Positions 37,433-47,286 of a DNA stretch of 64,000 nt are shown piece by piece. The DNA lies in NCBI GenBank assembly GCA_002436065.1, contig DIXP01000105.1, positions 104,092 through 168,091 of the forward strand. Reading direction: 5' to 3'. Positions within the stretch are counted from its first letter, which is position 1. Every line of letters starts with the position of its first letter. This DNA is from Chloroflexi bacterium UBA6077. Lineage in GTDB: Bacteria; Chloroflexota; UBA6077. Below the pieces are notes generated by a model, which was given only the letters and a program-made list of their open reading frames with translations, was not told where the DNA came from and searched no databases. Position numbers and translations under genes: made by a program.

Positions 37433-38886
37433 TGAAGTCGAATCGCCATCTCGCGGACCCGGCATTCCACAGCTATCAGAGGGCACGGGCCGAGCACTGG
37501 GACGCCGTGTGCCGCCAGATGGATGGCTGGTCTGGCCTGGGTGGGTACTACCACCACAGACTGGCGGAGAGCTACAGCTTTCTGGTCCCACCCGGGTCGA
37601 GGGTGCTAGAGATCGGCTGCGGACGGGGGGATCTGCTGGCCGCTCTCGAACCCTCCACAGGCATAGGGGTGGACTTCTCCAGCGAAATGATCCAGCGTGC
37701 CAAGCTGCGCCACCCATCCTTGCGCTTCGTCCAGGCGGACGCGCACAATCTCGATTTCCCTGCCGAGGAGTTCGACTACATCATCCTCTCAGACCTGATC
37801 AACGACCTCTGGGATGTCCAGACGGTGTTCGAGCAGGTAGCCAGACTCGCAACACCGAATACGCGGATCGTGGTCAACTCGTACAGCCGACTTTGGGAGC
37901 TTCCGCTCGGGGTGGCTGAGAGATTGGGTCTGGGCAAGCCCACCCTGTACCAGAACTGGCTGACGGTGGAGGACATTGGCAACCTCCTCGGCTTAGCCGA
38001 CCTGGAGGTCATCCACCATTGGCCGGAGATCGCCTGGCCTCTGCCGATACCGGTGGTTGACGCCCTGGTCAATCGCTACTTGGTGAAGCTGTGGCCGCTC
38101 AAGGTGCTGGGTCTGACCAATTTCGTTATAGCGAGACCAAGGCAGCGACAGAGAACCGCAGAAGTGGAACCTGTGGTCTCGGTGGTCATCCCTGCCCGCA
38201 ACGAAGCAGGCAACGTACCCCAGATCATGGCAAGGGTCCCGCAGATGGGCGGTGGAACGGAACTGATCTTCGTGGAGGGCCACTCATCCGACGACACCTA
38301 CGGCGCTATCGAGAAGGCCATCGCGGAGCACCCGGAGATGCGGTGCAAGCTGTTCCGGCAGACCGGAGCCGGCAAGGGCGATGCTGTAAGGCTTGGTTTC
38401 GCCAACGCCAGTGGGGATATCCTGATGATCCTGGACGCGGATCTGACGGTGCCGCCCGAGGATCTCCCGCGCTTCTACGAGGTACTCGTCTCCGGCAAGG
38501 GCGAGTTCGCCAACGGGGTACGGCTGGTCTACCCCATGGAGAAGCAAGCGATGCGCTTCTTCAATCTCCTGGGGAACAAGTTCTTCAGCCTGACCTTCTC
38601 CTGGCTACTCGGGCAGTCTATCAAGGACACGCTGTGCGGCACGAAGGTGCTTTGGAAGCGCGACTATGAGCGGATAGCGGCCAACCGGGCCTACTTCGGC
38701 GATTTCGACCCCTTCGGCGATTTCGATCTACTGTTCGGGGCAGCCAAGCTGAACCTGAAAATAGTGGACCTGCCAGTTCGGTATCGCGAGCGGAAGTACG
38801 GCACCACCAACATACAGCGGTGGAAACATGGGATGCTGCTACTGCGAATGGTGCTCTTTGCCGCGAGACGCATCAAGTTCGTATAG
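37432..38886 (+). CDS. methyltransferase-GT2 fusion (polyprenyl-phosphate sugar synthase-like)
   Basis: A 484-residue fusion. Residues about 1-240 form a class I SAM methyltransferase (VLEIGCGRGDLLAAL near 57, VQADAHNLDFPAEEFDYI). From about 246 a GT2 domain begins (VSVVIPARNEAGNVPQI), with DADLTVPPEDLPRFY near 335 and the KDTLCGTKVLWKRDY and VRYRERKYGTTNI blocks seen in DPM1/GtrB-like enzymes that load sugars onto polyprenyl phosphate. That product is the donor for the GT39-like enzymes nearby. It overlaps the end of the convergent gene by 48 bases. Confidence 0.85.
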
Positions 38887-41800
38887 GGACATATCCAGCG
38901 GCAGACCGGGCGGGATCATCCATAACTGTTCCGGCGTGAGCACATCGACACCGAGCGCGGAGTCTTCCCCGACAGGCTCCTGCACCCACCGACGGCGACC
39001 ATCCAGGACGGCGTAGATGAAGCCACTGTCCGCTCTCACCAGAACCCCTTCTAGACTAGACGGCACGGGCGGCATTTTGCTGGAAGGCCGGTCGTCATAG
39101 CCCCACAACCTGTGCTGCGCCGGGGTGACCTGGCGGAGGAGCTTCACGGACTTGTCTGGGGAAAGCTGAGCTATCGCCAGAGGAGTGATTCGCGGCCGCT
39201 CGTGCCCCAACTCGAAACGCAGTTGGAGGAGTCCCCCTCCCCCCTGCAGCCATTTCAGATCAGCCAGGGTGTTAACCACCGATCCCTGACGGATCTGCTG
39301 AGGGCCGCTCCCATCGATTGGGAAACGCAAGAGCAGTTGATCCGACCTCTCCGTAGTCTGCAAGGCCAGCTTCTGCACTGGTAACCCGGAATTCGGGACT
39401 ACAAGGGACGCAAATGAACCTTTGGCATCGCCCATGGGATTGATGTACCACAGATCGATCTCTACACCGTCGGTCGTCGCCGAGGACTCGCTGGAAAGAA
39501 TGGCATCTTCGCAGCGCTCCAAGTCCTCTCCGCCTGCTGGAAGCAACCTTACGAAAACCACCCGCAAGGGCTCAGACCCCGTCGAGTCCACCCGAACCAC
39601 CGATGGTAGATCTATGGTTGGGGTGGTATACCAGGACAAGCCGGGGTCCAGCGCCAGCATCCTCGAGGAGTCACCAACAGTGACTCTGACTACAGTCTCT
39701 GACAGGGCAAGCAAACCTACACGGACACGCCCCTGACCCGCGGGGATCTGGCTCACCGTTGCAGGCGGTAGGGCTATACCATCAGATCCAACGGAGAGGA
39801 GCAATGGGTTGCCATCATCTATGCGGAGTGTGCCTCGTTCTGACAGGAGATGCTCCGAACTCGCTCGCGTACGTCCCGGGGATCGGTAGAGAGTGATCTC
39901 CCCCGCGGTTGAAATGGCGTCTTCCGCGTCGAGACCCCAAACGCGGCAATCCTCATCGCTTGCCAACACGTAGTAGTCGTAGCCGTCATCGGGGAGCAGC
40001 TTGGACCAGTTCCACACCTCGGTCCGAAATGTCCCATAGAGATCCCGCCCCATCAGGCTGGATGTGATGAGGCAGTGCAGTCTGCTCGCCCACCACATCC
40101 TGGTCTCCTCCTTGGTGCGCAATGCCAACCGATGCCCCTCCCGCAACAGGTAGGTATCCTCAGGAATCGAGTATTCTGGAAAGCTTGCGACATAGATTCG
40201 GGAACCGGGTTCGGTGACCCTACCGAAATCCTCTATCGATCGAACCAGCGGAGCGGGCACGGATATACCCCAACCCTTTGCCGCGAAGAGGACGCTATGC
40301 ACAGTGTTGCGCACGAAGAACAGGGACACCAAGATGCAGACTCCGCACAGGAGATTGCGCTGCATTCGGAGCAGAGCAGCGCTACGGCCCTGCTCTCGAT
40401 CGGGACCCCACAATCGAGAAGCGCCTAAGACCGCGAAGCCAACGATGAGCGGGTCCCCAATGGCGAACAGCTTGAAAAAGCCGTATGGGAAGCGAAGCAC
40501 GGTACCGGTGGCGATTAGCCACACAAAGAAGCCCGAGACCAAAGCGAGCGCCAATCGGTTTCGTCTCCCTGCCACGACCAGACCGGCCACAGTCAATCCC
40601 AGTAGTGGCCATACCATATGGGCTGATACAGCGCTGAATGCCGCATCCAGAGAGCCGAGCCACGACGAACCTTTCCCTTGCTCAGGGACTCTTGACAGCT
40701 CAGTCGGTTCCAGACCCAGCATCTGCTCGACAGGGAAATTCTGGCCCACGTTCGGCCCCATCGAGACTACTCCGCCGTCGCCGGCGCTGAAAGCGCTTAC
40801 CATCGCACCATCGCCGATATAGCTCTGGAGGAAGTAGTACAGGACCGGCGTTGCGACAAACAGGGCAAGAACAGCCATGCCAGCCAATTCCCTGAACAAG
40901 GCTTTGTCCCGCCTGGCTGCTAACAGGTAGACCACCAGGCCAACCAGCAAACTGGCAAGATGAGCCAAGGCGAGGCGCGTCTCAGTCAGCATGAAGGTTC
41001 CCAGCACCAAGCCGCCCAGCACCATGATCCTGGCGCCACGCTCTCGAAGCGCCAGGGCGAGGACTCCCCACACGAGGGGTGCCAGGGCCAGCCACGCCAT
41101 CTGTCGCCCATAGCCGTAAAGGGCGAACCACAACGGGAGGCCATTGATGACATACAGAACGGTGGCAGCATCGGCCCAAGGTCTGGAAAGCCGAAACACC
41201 TCCCTGAAGAACAGGTGCCACGCTGGCACGCTGAGGGCCAGAAGCAGGTAGTTGGCGGGTAGGTTCACCGAAAACGGCGGTACGCCACTCAAGACGCTGC
41301 CGGCGGCGATGAGGTAGTAGAATCCCCAACCCTCTGCCCTGAACGAGGGGGTCAGGTGATTGAAGACTGGGGCAACAGGGCCGGGGTTTCCGGCGCCGGC
41401 AGGATAGGCCATCAGATAGCGAGCCACTCCAAAGTAGCCTTCTTCGTCTGCGGTCTGCGCCAGAAGGCCCAGGGATCCCTGTATGAGGTGGGGCAGCAAA
41501 GCCAATAACAGCAAGCTGACAGATCCCAAGAGAGGCGTTAGGGATTCTCTCAGCATCGGTTGTAGTAACGTGCCTCGTTTGATTCGCCAAACTGCCAACG
41601 GCACAGGGGCAGCCACGATCAGCAGCGTGGCTGCTCTCATGTCGAAGAAGAAGTTGAGGAAATAGGCGGCTGGCATAAACACCAGAACGCCGAGCAGCGG
41701 AGTCAGTATGCTCCGGTACTGTTTCCAGGATGGGGGCAGAAGGATGTCAGCCAGGCCCCAACCCAGCCAGACCAGCATCAGCAGGAGGGCCGATACTATC

Positions 41801-41916
41801 CTTGCGGCTTCAACGGCGATCTGGATTCTCGAACCCAAGGGATCAATTGGCACGATGGCAAGGGCAGCTAGAAGCGCCAAAGCAGACAGTATTGTAAGGC
41901 GAGGAGGGATACTCAA
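38839..41916 (-). CDS. 1025-residue GT-C-like membrane protein with large C-terminal domain
   Basis: About thirteen or fourteen hydrophobic segments occupy residues 1-560, with an acidic motif in QTADEEGYFGVARYLM near residue 165 and FPYGFFKLFAIGDPLIVGF near the end of the membrane part. The last 450 or so residues are soluble, beta-rich by eye, with AVLDGRRRWVQEPVGEDSALG near the C-terminus, a motif seen in secreted repeats of actinobacterial and chloroflexal proteins. It is likely an outer-face glycosyltransferase or glycan-binding protein. It begins at a TTG (41916) and is divergent from the next gene. Confidence 0.7.
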   Translation of the reverse strand: MSIPPRLTILSALALLAALAIVPIDPLGSRIQIAVEAARIVSALLLMLVWLGWGLADILLPPSWKQYRSILTPLLGVLVFMPAAYFLNFFFDMRAATLLIVAAPVPLAVWRIKRGTLLQPMLRESLTPLLGSVSLLLLALLPHLIQGSLGLLAQTADEEGYFGVARYLMAYPAGAGNPGPVAPVFNHLTPSFRAEGWGFYYLIAAGSVLSGVPPFSVNLPANYLLLALSVPAWHLFFREVFRLSRPWADAATVLYVINGLPLWFALYGYGRQMAWLALAPLVWGVLALALRERGARIMVLGGLVLGTFMLTETRLALAHLASLLVGLVVYLLAARRDKALFRELAGMAVLALFVATPVLYYFLQSYIGDGAMVSAFSAGDGGVVSMGPNVGQNFPVEQMLGLEPTELSRVPEQGKGSSWLGSLDAAFSAVSAHMVWPLLGLTVAGLVVAGRRNRLALALVSGFFVWLIATGTVLRFPYGFFKLFAIGDPLIVGFAVLGASRLWGPDREQGRSAALLRMQRNLLCGVCILVSLFFVRNTVHSVLFAAKGWGISVPAPLVRSIEDFGRVTEPGSRIYVASFPEYSIPEDTYLLREGHRLALRTKEETRMWWASRLHCLITSSLMGRDLYGTFRTEVWNWSKLLPDDGYDYYVLASDEDCRVWGLDAEDAISTAGEITLYRSPGRTRASSEHLLSERGTLRIDDGNPLLLSVGSDGIALPPATVSQIPAGQGRVRVGLLALSETVVRVTVGDSSRMLALDPGLSWYTTPTIDLPSVVRVDSTGSEPLRVVFVRLLPAGGEDLERCEDAILSSESSATTDGVEIDLWYINPMGDAKGSFASLVVPNSGLPVQKLALQTTERSDQLLLRFPIDGSGPQQIRQGSVVNTLADLKWLQGGGGLLQLRFELGHERPRITPLAIAQLSPDKSVKLLRQVTPAQHRLWGYDDRPSSKMPPVPSSLEGVLVRADSGFIYAVLDGRRRWVQEPVGEDSALGVDVLTPEQLWMIPPGLPLDMSLYELDASRGKEHHSQ

Positions 41917-42152
41917 GGACGTCTACACCTCAACTCAAGCGAGACGGGTTGGGGCAGATATGGAATGGGGGCAACCTTGGCGCCGGGATCGTAGCATGAG
42001 CGCGAAAGCGGGTCAAACTGCCAAACTGCCCTCGATCGAGAAGACTTCGTGGCTAGTATCGAGATCAGGCAGGTGTGCTAGAATTGGCCGAGTCGTTTGG
42101 AGGAGTCTCCCGCAGGGAGCAGTGCCCCTTACCACTCCCTTCCCCCTGGAGT

Positions 42153-44102
42153 ATGACAACCGTGTTCATGACCGGACGGGGCTTTGCCCCGCGCATAGGT
42201 GGTAGTGCCCTCCCCTGGTCCCTATTGGCCCTGGCCGAATCTCTTGTGACGAGCTTGTGCCTGGCTCGCATAGCCTTCGGGACGTTCTCTGGGTCTCCAA
42301 CGCCAGCCCTGTGGTTGGCAAGAAGCCTCGTCCTCCTGATCGCCAGCCTTCTTATCTCGCTCTGGACTGTAGGACGGATCCAGGTGCTGAGCCGAGACGA
42401 CGGCACAAGGCAACACGCGCTGCTGTTGGGATCCTCCCTGCCATTCCTGGCTGCATTTGGACTGCAACTGGTGTTGCTCCAATTCCAACCTGATCTGGCC
42501 GGATGGTTATGGGACTATCTCTCGACTATCGAGCCATTTCCCACTGTGGCTGTGGCCATCACCCTTGTGGCAGTGCTCATACTGAAGACAGTGATAGTTG
42601 CCGCGTCCCTCACGCGGCAAGAGGATCGCATCCGGCTTTTTGGAAGCTGTTCCGACGTCGTGCTCCCGATGGTGATGCTGCTGATCGGGGTACTGCAGGC
42701 GTCGGTGTATCTCATACCTATCGGCAACGCGTTTCTTCGCTTCTGGGCAATTACCGACGCCATGACTCTGGGAGTTGGCTATCCCGTGACACTCACAGAA
42801 CCTGGACCAATGGCGGCGGGAAGCCCGCCATATGTCTACGATCTCGCCCTGTTCCCAGCCATGCTCTGGGCCGCTTTCTCCATTTTCGGACACAATTCTA
42901 TGGCTGCCCACCTTCCAGCCCTGTTCTTCAATGCCATATTCCCCCTCTCCGCTTACCTACTCATAAGAGAGGCGACCCATTCCCGAACAGCGGGGCTGGT
43001 GTTCGGGGCACTGATATCGTTGTTCCCATTTCTTCGTTTCTGGGTGCTGAACCTGCCGGACCCCGATCCCGTCCTGCTTACCAGTCTCTGCCTCTCTGCC
43101 TACCTGTACTTGAGGGCACTTGAGGCGCCCACCGGAACCATGCGCTGGATTGTTGCGGGGCTCTCATCTGGCATGCTCAGCCTATCCCGCCCTGAGGGGG
43201 TCCTATATGCCGGCTTCCTCTGTCTCGGCCTGTTGCTCAGCCGTCCCAGAGTTAAGCAAATGGCCCTGTATCTTCTGTGTTTGACCGCCTTCCTGGCCCC
43301 AATGGCAGTTGTCTGGATGGTCAACTTCGGTTTCCTATGGCCGCAGAACTACAACCGGACTCTGAGACCCGACTATCCACTCGAGAACTACAATATCCTT
43401 GAGAGCATGGGGGCCCTGGGGTTCTACCACCGAGGATTGGGACTCAATGCGGAGGGAGCACTAGTGCTCCTCGCCGTGTGTATTCTGTCGGTGCTACTTG
43501 GTGCACTGATGATGTCCATCAAGGATCGGCGGCTTCTCGCCATCGCCATTCCGGGCATCGGCAACACCGTGATGATCCTCTTTGCTCACCCAGCGATCCC
43601 GAACAGCTACCACTTCGCGGACTTCTTTCGGCATGCATCGTTCGGCATACCATACCTGGTGGCTACTGCCGCGTACGGACTCTACCACCTGTATGGATAC
43701 GCATCTCGGGACAGTCGGACTCGATGGATGGGCTATCTTGGTTTGGTACTGTTGGTGTTGGTAGTCGTTCGCGAAGGGGACATCCTCGCGAATCCGACGG
43801 CAACCCACCGACCCGGAGCTGACCAAGTACTCACCACGTATACCTATCTGTCCGTAGAGGCGATACTCGAGCATCCGTTCGAATTGCCCAGCGTCAGCTA
43901 CTACCAGAAGGATGGCGTGATCGTGGCCCACAGCACGGCAGCGAAGTGGCCCGACGATGCTCTCGACTTCTATGCCCCCCTGGATATGGCTTTCGATAGC
44001 CGCGGTCGGCCCTTCGGCTACGCATCGATTGTGGTCTTCATCCTCGGGCTCAGTCTCGCGGTCCTGAATGACATGCAAGCGGCGAAGAAAGTCCCATCTT
44101 GA
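42153..44102 (+). CDS. GT39-like polytopic glycosyltransferase, paralogue of the gene at 30166
   Basis: A membrane protein of about 649 residues with twelve or more helices. It shares blocks with the protein at 30166: AHLPALFFNAIFPLSAYLL, SLSRPEGVLYAGFL, PGIGNTVMILFAHPAIP and FFRHASFGIPYLVA. The frame is open from a GTG at 42075, but the ATG at 42153 puts the first helix at a normal place, and a TAGAAT box at 42079-42084 suggests transcription begins in between. It ends soon after its last helix, unlike its paralogue. Confidence 0.78.
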   Translation: MTTVFMTGRGFAPRIGGSALPWSLLALAESLVTSLCLARIAFGTFSGSPTPALWLARSLVLLIASLLISLWTVGRIQVLSRDDGTRQHALLLGSSLPFLAAFGLQLVLLQFQPDLAGWLWDYLSTIEPFPTVAVAITLVAVLILKTVIVAASLTRQEDRIRLFGSCSDVVLPMVMLLIGVLQASVYLIPIGNAFLRFWAITDAMTLGVGYPVTLTEPGPMAAGSPPYVYDLALFPAMLWAAFSIFGHNSMAAHLPALFFNAIFPLSAYLLIREATHSRTAGLVFGALISLFPFLRFWVLNLPDPDPVLLTSLCLSAYLYLRALEAPTGTMRWIVAGLSSGMLSLSRPEGVLYAGFLCLGLLLSRPRVKQMALYLLCLTAFLAPMAVVWMVNFGFLWPQNYNRTLRPDYPLENYNILESMGALGFYHRGLGLNAEGALVLLAVCILSVLLGALMMSIKDRRLLAIAIPGIGNTVMILFAHPAIPNSYHFADFFRHASFGIPYLVATAAYGLYHLYGYASRDSRTRWMGYLGLVLLVLVVVREGDILANPTATHRPGADQVLTTYTYLSVEAILEHPFELPSVSYYQKDGVIVAHSTAAKWPDDALDFYAPLDMAFDSRGRPFGYASIVVFILGLSLAVLNDMQAAKKVPS

Positions 44103-44127
44103 CCCTCTCTATGGCTTCCTCGATAGC

Positions 44128-44355
44128 TCAGTGCCTCTTCGCTACCCGGGACAACTCCTCCAGGGTTGTCCCGGCCGGTGCGCAGACCAAGTTGTAGGCT
44201 AACTTCATAGGGTCGTCCGCGCTCCTTCGGACCAGCAGCCGATGGGCCCATTCAGGCTCCTGCAGCCTGGACATTCGGACCTCAGTCCAAATGCCGGCAG
44301 TTCGGCTTCTACCGATCCAAGATTGGCTTCTGTCCACCAGGGGAAGACCCCACAC
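44128..44355 (-). pseudogene. IS701-like DDE transposase fragment
   Basis: The translated piece LLVRRSADDPMKLAYNLVC followed by APAGTTLEELSRVAKR matches the late catalytic region of IS701-type transposases, in which this block runs into the conserved W-x-IEE-x-FE segment. Here the frame stops right after AKRH, and nothing of the N-terminal domains remains. The fragment overlaps the 3' end of the GT39-like gene on the same strand and probably replaced its native terminus. Confidence 0.65.
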
Positions 44356-45655
44356 CCGCGGCGAAGAGGTAGGCCGGGGTTAGATGGAGGAACAGCCTGT
44401 CAAGGGAGACGTTCATGTGGGCAACCGGTGATGAGTAGGTAGTGAAACCGTAGGAAACCGCGTACAGAGCCATGGGCAAGAGCACGACGATAGCCACGAA
44501 AACCACCTCTGGGCGTGTCCATCTGCCAGGAAAGACAGCTAACGCCATCGGCCAGGACAGCCAGGTGGCCCCCCACCTGTCCCACGACATTAGCTCCGAA
44601 TACAGCCTCGCAGTAATCTCCGGTGTCCGGCGAATCGCCTGGACCATGATATCGAGGCTGATTCCGACGAAGTCGTACGACAGCGGGCGTACTATCCATA
44701 TGAGCAGCATCCACGGCCCGAAGCCGAGCAGTACGGCGGCACCTGTTGTCTTGAGCGCTTGAACAACGTGAGGAAGCCCCTGCGGGAGGAGAGTCACTGT
44801 CAGGGCCGTGAGTACGGCGAGAGCAAGCAGGAGTCCCTCCTTCTTCGTAAGCATCGCTGCCAACAAGAACAGCGCCATGGGTAGCAGAAGAGATCTGTCC
44901 CTGGCCCGCACGTACTGACAGCCGTAGACAACTACCCCCAAGAAGAAGGCCCCGAGGGTCAGATCCGCATATGCGAACCGGTTGTAGTCCACGCTAGGGG
45001 TAGGCAGAATCACAGCCAGCGCGAAGACGGCGCTGGAGGCGGGGCCCCGGTAGTGCCTGAGTCCCAGATAGACGAGCAGGGATGACATGGCCAGGCTGAG
45101 CGGGCTGACCCATTTCACCGCCCGAAGGTCTAGGAACCCTGCCCAGTGGTAGGTCCACGCTTCGAGTGAGGGAAGAAGCAAGGGGTAGTCCGGATGTGTA
45201 TGCCACAGCCAGACATCGGTGAAGTACTCGATCTCCGGCGACATCAGCATCTTCGCCTTCAGTCCCCAGATGAACAGACCATCCCAACCCATCTCATCAT
45301 CCATCGATGCCAGTAGCCCCAGCCCCAGACGCACTGCCACGAAGAGCCCCAACCCGGCGGCCAGGATATGCCACCGATCCATGGACGGCAGGGAGAAGGG
45401 TCGAGGACGAATGTACCTCGACTTCGCCAGGAAAAGCGCTGTCGCGATGGCAACCAGCCAGGCAGGATGTATAACCGTGAGGGTTGCCACCTGGAGCAGC
45501 CCCCAGTTCGCCACCACGACCGCGCCCGCCGCGAAGGCAATGGGCAGCCACTCGAGAGGCATGCGAAGGCCAGGCAAGAGATCAAGCAGTATCGCGACTA
45601 TCGAACCTACGAGCAACAGGGAGAGCACCGCGACCAGCGCAACCACAAGACTCAT
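44309..45655 (-). CDS. GT39-like polytopic glycosyltransferase, C-terminus altered by transposase remnant
   Basis: A 448-residue protein with ten or more membrane segments. LASMDDEMGWDGLFIWGLK near residue 117 holds the acidic motif, and THPDYPLLLPSLEAW and RFAYADLTLGAF are blocks common to this class. The last dozen residues (GVGSSPGGQKPILDR) come from sequence that reads, in another frame, as the transposase fragment, so the original end was probably cut off. The ATG overlaps the stop of the upstream gene as ATGA, showing coupling. Confidence 0.75.
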   Translation of the reverse strand: MSLVVALVAVLSLLLVGSIVAILLDLLPGLRMPLEWLPIAFAAGAVVVANWGLLQVATLTVIHPAWLVAIATALFLAKSRYIRPRPFSLPSMDRWHILAAGLGLFVAVRLGLGLLASMDDEMGWDGLFIWGLKAKMLMSPEIEYFTDVWLWHTHPDYPLLLPSLEAWTYHWAGFLDLRAVKWVSPLSLAMSSLLVYLGLRHYRGPASSAVFALAVILPTPSVDYNRFAYADLTLGAFFLGVVVYGCQYVRARDRSLLLPMALFLLAAMLTKKEGLLLALAVLTALTVTLLPQGLPHVVQALKTTGAAVLLGFGPWMLLIWIVRPLSYDFVGISLDIMVQAIRRTPEITARLYSELMSWDRWGATWLSWPMALAVFPGRWTRPEVVFVAIVVLLPMALYAVSYGFTTYSSPVAHMNVSLDRLFLHLTPAYLFAAGVGSSPGGQKPILDR

Positions 45656-46170
45656 CTGAGGAACACCACCGATCGTTGATCCGGGAGTGACACGATCTCC
45701 TTCGCCGAGTCGAAGCCTGAAGGAACTGGCGTCTTCCAGAACATGATGGCGTCCACCCCATTCTCACAGGCCAGCTGGCCGATGCTATCCGCTGTCAGCG
45801 GGCGCGACACCCACCAGTCACGCTGCGGCCTCGAGGGTTGCGGGGCAACATATATCAGCCTTGTTGGAAAGAGGGAATGGACGGCAAAGTAGAAACGAAA
45901 GCTGTGCTCCTGGCCCTGAGGAGCGACAAACATGAGCGGGCTACGCCCGTTCCTCGAGGCCACAACGATCAACTCGTTCAGCTCTCCCCGCTCGCCGGTC
46001 TGTTCACGCGGGTCACCAGCCGCGATCGCAGGGACCGCCTTCTGGGCTGCGACGAATTGAGGCAGCGGATTTCTTGCCAGTAGCCACCACACGGACATCA
46101 CCACGAGAAGCACGAGCACGAGAGCAGAGCGCAACTGCTCGGGAAGGTAGTCCCTCACGCCGGCCATGGC
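45652..46170 (-). CDS. unknown single-pass membrane protein coupled to a GT39-like gene
   Basis: Not recognised. A 172-residue protein with one N-terminal membrane helix (ALVLVLLVVMSVWWLL) and a soluble domain of about 130 residues ending DQRSVVFLR. The ATG at 46170 has AGGAG nine bases upstream; earlier in-frame ATGs at 46218 and 46188 would reach into the divergent gene's start. Its stop overlaps the start of the GT39-like gene, so the two are made together; the soluble part may act outside the membrane with that enzyme. Confidence 0.6.
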   Translation of the reverse strand, partial: AMAGVRDYLPEQLRSALVLVLLVVMSVWWLLARNPLPQFVAAQKAVPAIAAGDPREQTGERGELNELIVVASRNGRSPLMFVAPQGQEHSFRFYFAVHSLFPTRLIYVAPQPSRPQRDWWVSRPLTADSIGQLACENGVDAIMFWKTPVPSGFDSAKEIVSLPDQRSVVFLR

Positions 46171-46195
46171 CTCCATCTCCTGACTCATCCTCCGA

Positions 46196-47209
46196 ATGGG
46201 GTACACTGTGCTCCCCATGATACAATTCCGCGGACATCTGCGACATCATCCATCTGAGGCAAGGCGCGAAGGATTGATCCAACCATCAAACGGAGAGAAA
46301 GACCCTCCACTGCTTGGCGTGGTGGTAGTCAACTGGAACCGACCGGATGACACCGCGGAGTGTCTGGCCAGCATACAAGATCTGGATTATCCTCGTGTGC
46401 TTCCAATCCTGGTCGACAACGGCTCGTCGGACGGATCCCCTGAGCGGCTCGGACGCCAGTTCCCCCACATCGTCCTGCTCGCGAACCGCGAGAACCTCGG
46501 CTTCGCGCAGGGGAACAACGCAGGGATCCAGTATGCGATGGAGGCAGGGTGCCAGTACATACTCCTGCTCAACAACGATGCCCTGATCCCCAGATCCGCT
46601 GCCAACGAACTTATTAGAGTCCTGGAGGCGGATCCATCGATTGGAATTGCCGGGCCCAGAATCTACTTGGCGGATGATCGGGACACGGTATGGTTTGGCG
46701 GTGGTAAGGTCGATACGTCGCTAGGGCTGCCGATCCATCTGGAGTGGATGAGTCGCGGCGTGGCACAAGACCGGTCGCTGCGCGAAGTAGATTACATCTG
46801 CGGATGCGCGTTGATGACTAGAAGCGAGCTGCTCCACGATATCGGCCTTTTTGATCCCGACTACTTCCTGCTGTTCGAGGATACCGACCTTTGCGCCAGG
46901 GCTCGTGCCGCGGGCTACCGGGTAGTCCTCACCCCCTGGGTTTCGGCCTATCACAAGGTATCCTCGACCTTCGGCGGAGACACCTCCCCCAGCTACCGCT
47001 ACTATTTCTTCAGGAACAACCTGATCTACGTTGCCAAGAATATCCGCAGCCAGGACCAGAGAAAGATCCTGATACGCGTGGCTCAGCGCGAATGGGGCTA
47101 TGTGCGAGACGCATGGCAGAAGCAGGGGCCTAGAGCACTTCCTCTAGCCTGGGCCGCATTTCGAGCCTCCTTGGACTATCTCCTTGCACGTCGAGGAAAA
47201 AGGCTGTGA
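46196..47209 (+). CDS. GT2 family glycosyltransferase, rhamnosyltransferase-like
   Basis: A GT-A enzyme of up to 337 residues. The fold starts at LLGVVVVNWNRPDDTAECL near residue 39, with VDNGSSDGSPERL as the first acidic block, LLLNNDALIPR as the DxD-equivalent near 123, and GLFDPDYFLLFEDTDLCARARAAGY as the WbbL/rhamnosyltransferase-type motif near 217. The N-terminal 38 residues are unrelated; starts at 46196 (ATG) and 46217 (ATG) are both possible and neither has a clear ribosome-binding site. Confidence 0.86.
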   Translation: MGYTVLPMIQFRGHLRHHPSEARREGLIQPSNGEKDPPLLGVVVVNWNRPDDTAECLASIQDLDYPRVLPILVDNGSSDGSPERLGRQFPHIVLLANRENLGFAQGNNAGIQYAMEAGCQYILLLNNDALIPRSAANELIRVLEADPSIGIAGPRIYLADDRDTVWFGGGKVDTSLGLPIHLEWMSRGVAQDRSLREVDYICGCALMTRSELLHDIGLFDPDYFLLFEDTDLCARARAAGYRVVLTPWVSAYHKVSSTFGGDTSPSYRYYFFRNNLIYVAKNIRSQDQRKILIRVAQREWGYVRDAWQKQGPRALPLAWAAFRASLDYLLARRGKRL

Positions 47210-47286
47210 CACAGCTGGGAGACCGAATGGCGCAGGTGGTGAGGATCGCTCGCTGAGACATGATCGCCAGGGGAGGACAGGCGAGA

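Noticed and set aside
42079..42084. TAGAAT as a full promoter for the gene at 42153
   Set aside because: No -35-like hexamer at 16-18 bases upstream; kept only as a hint for the start choice.
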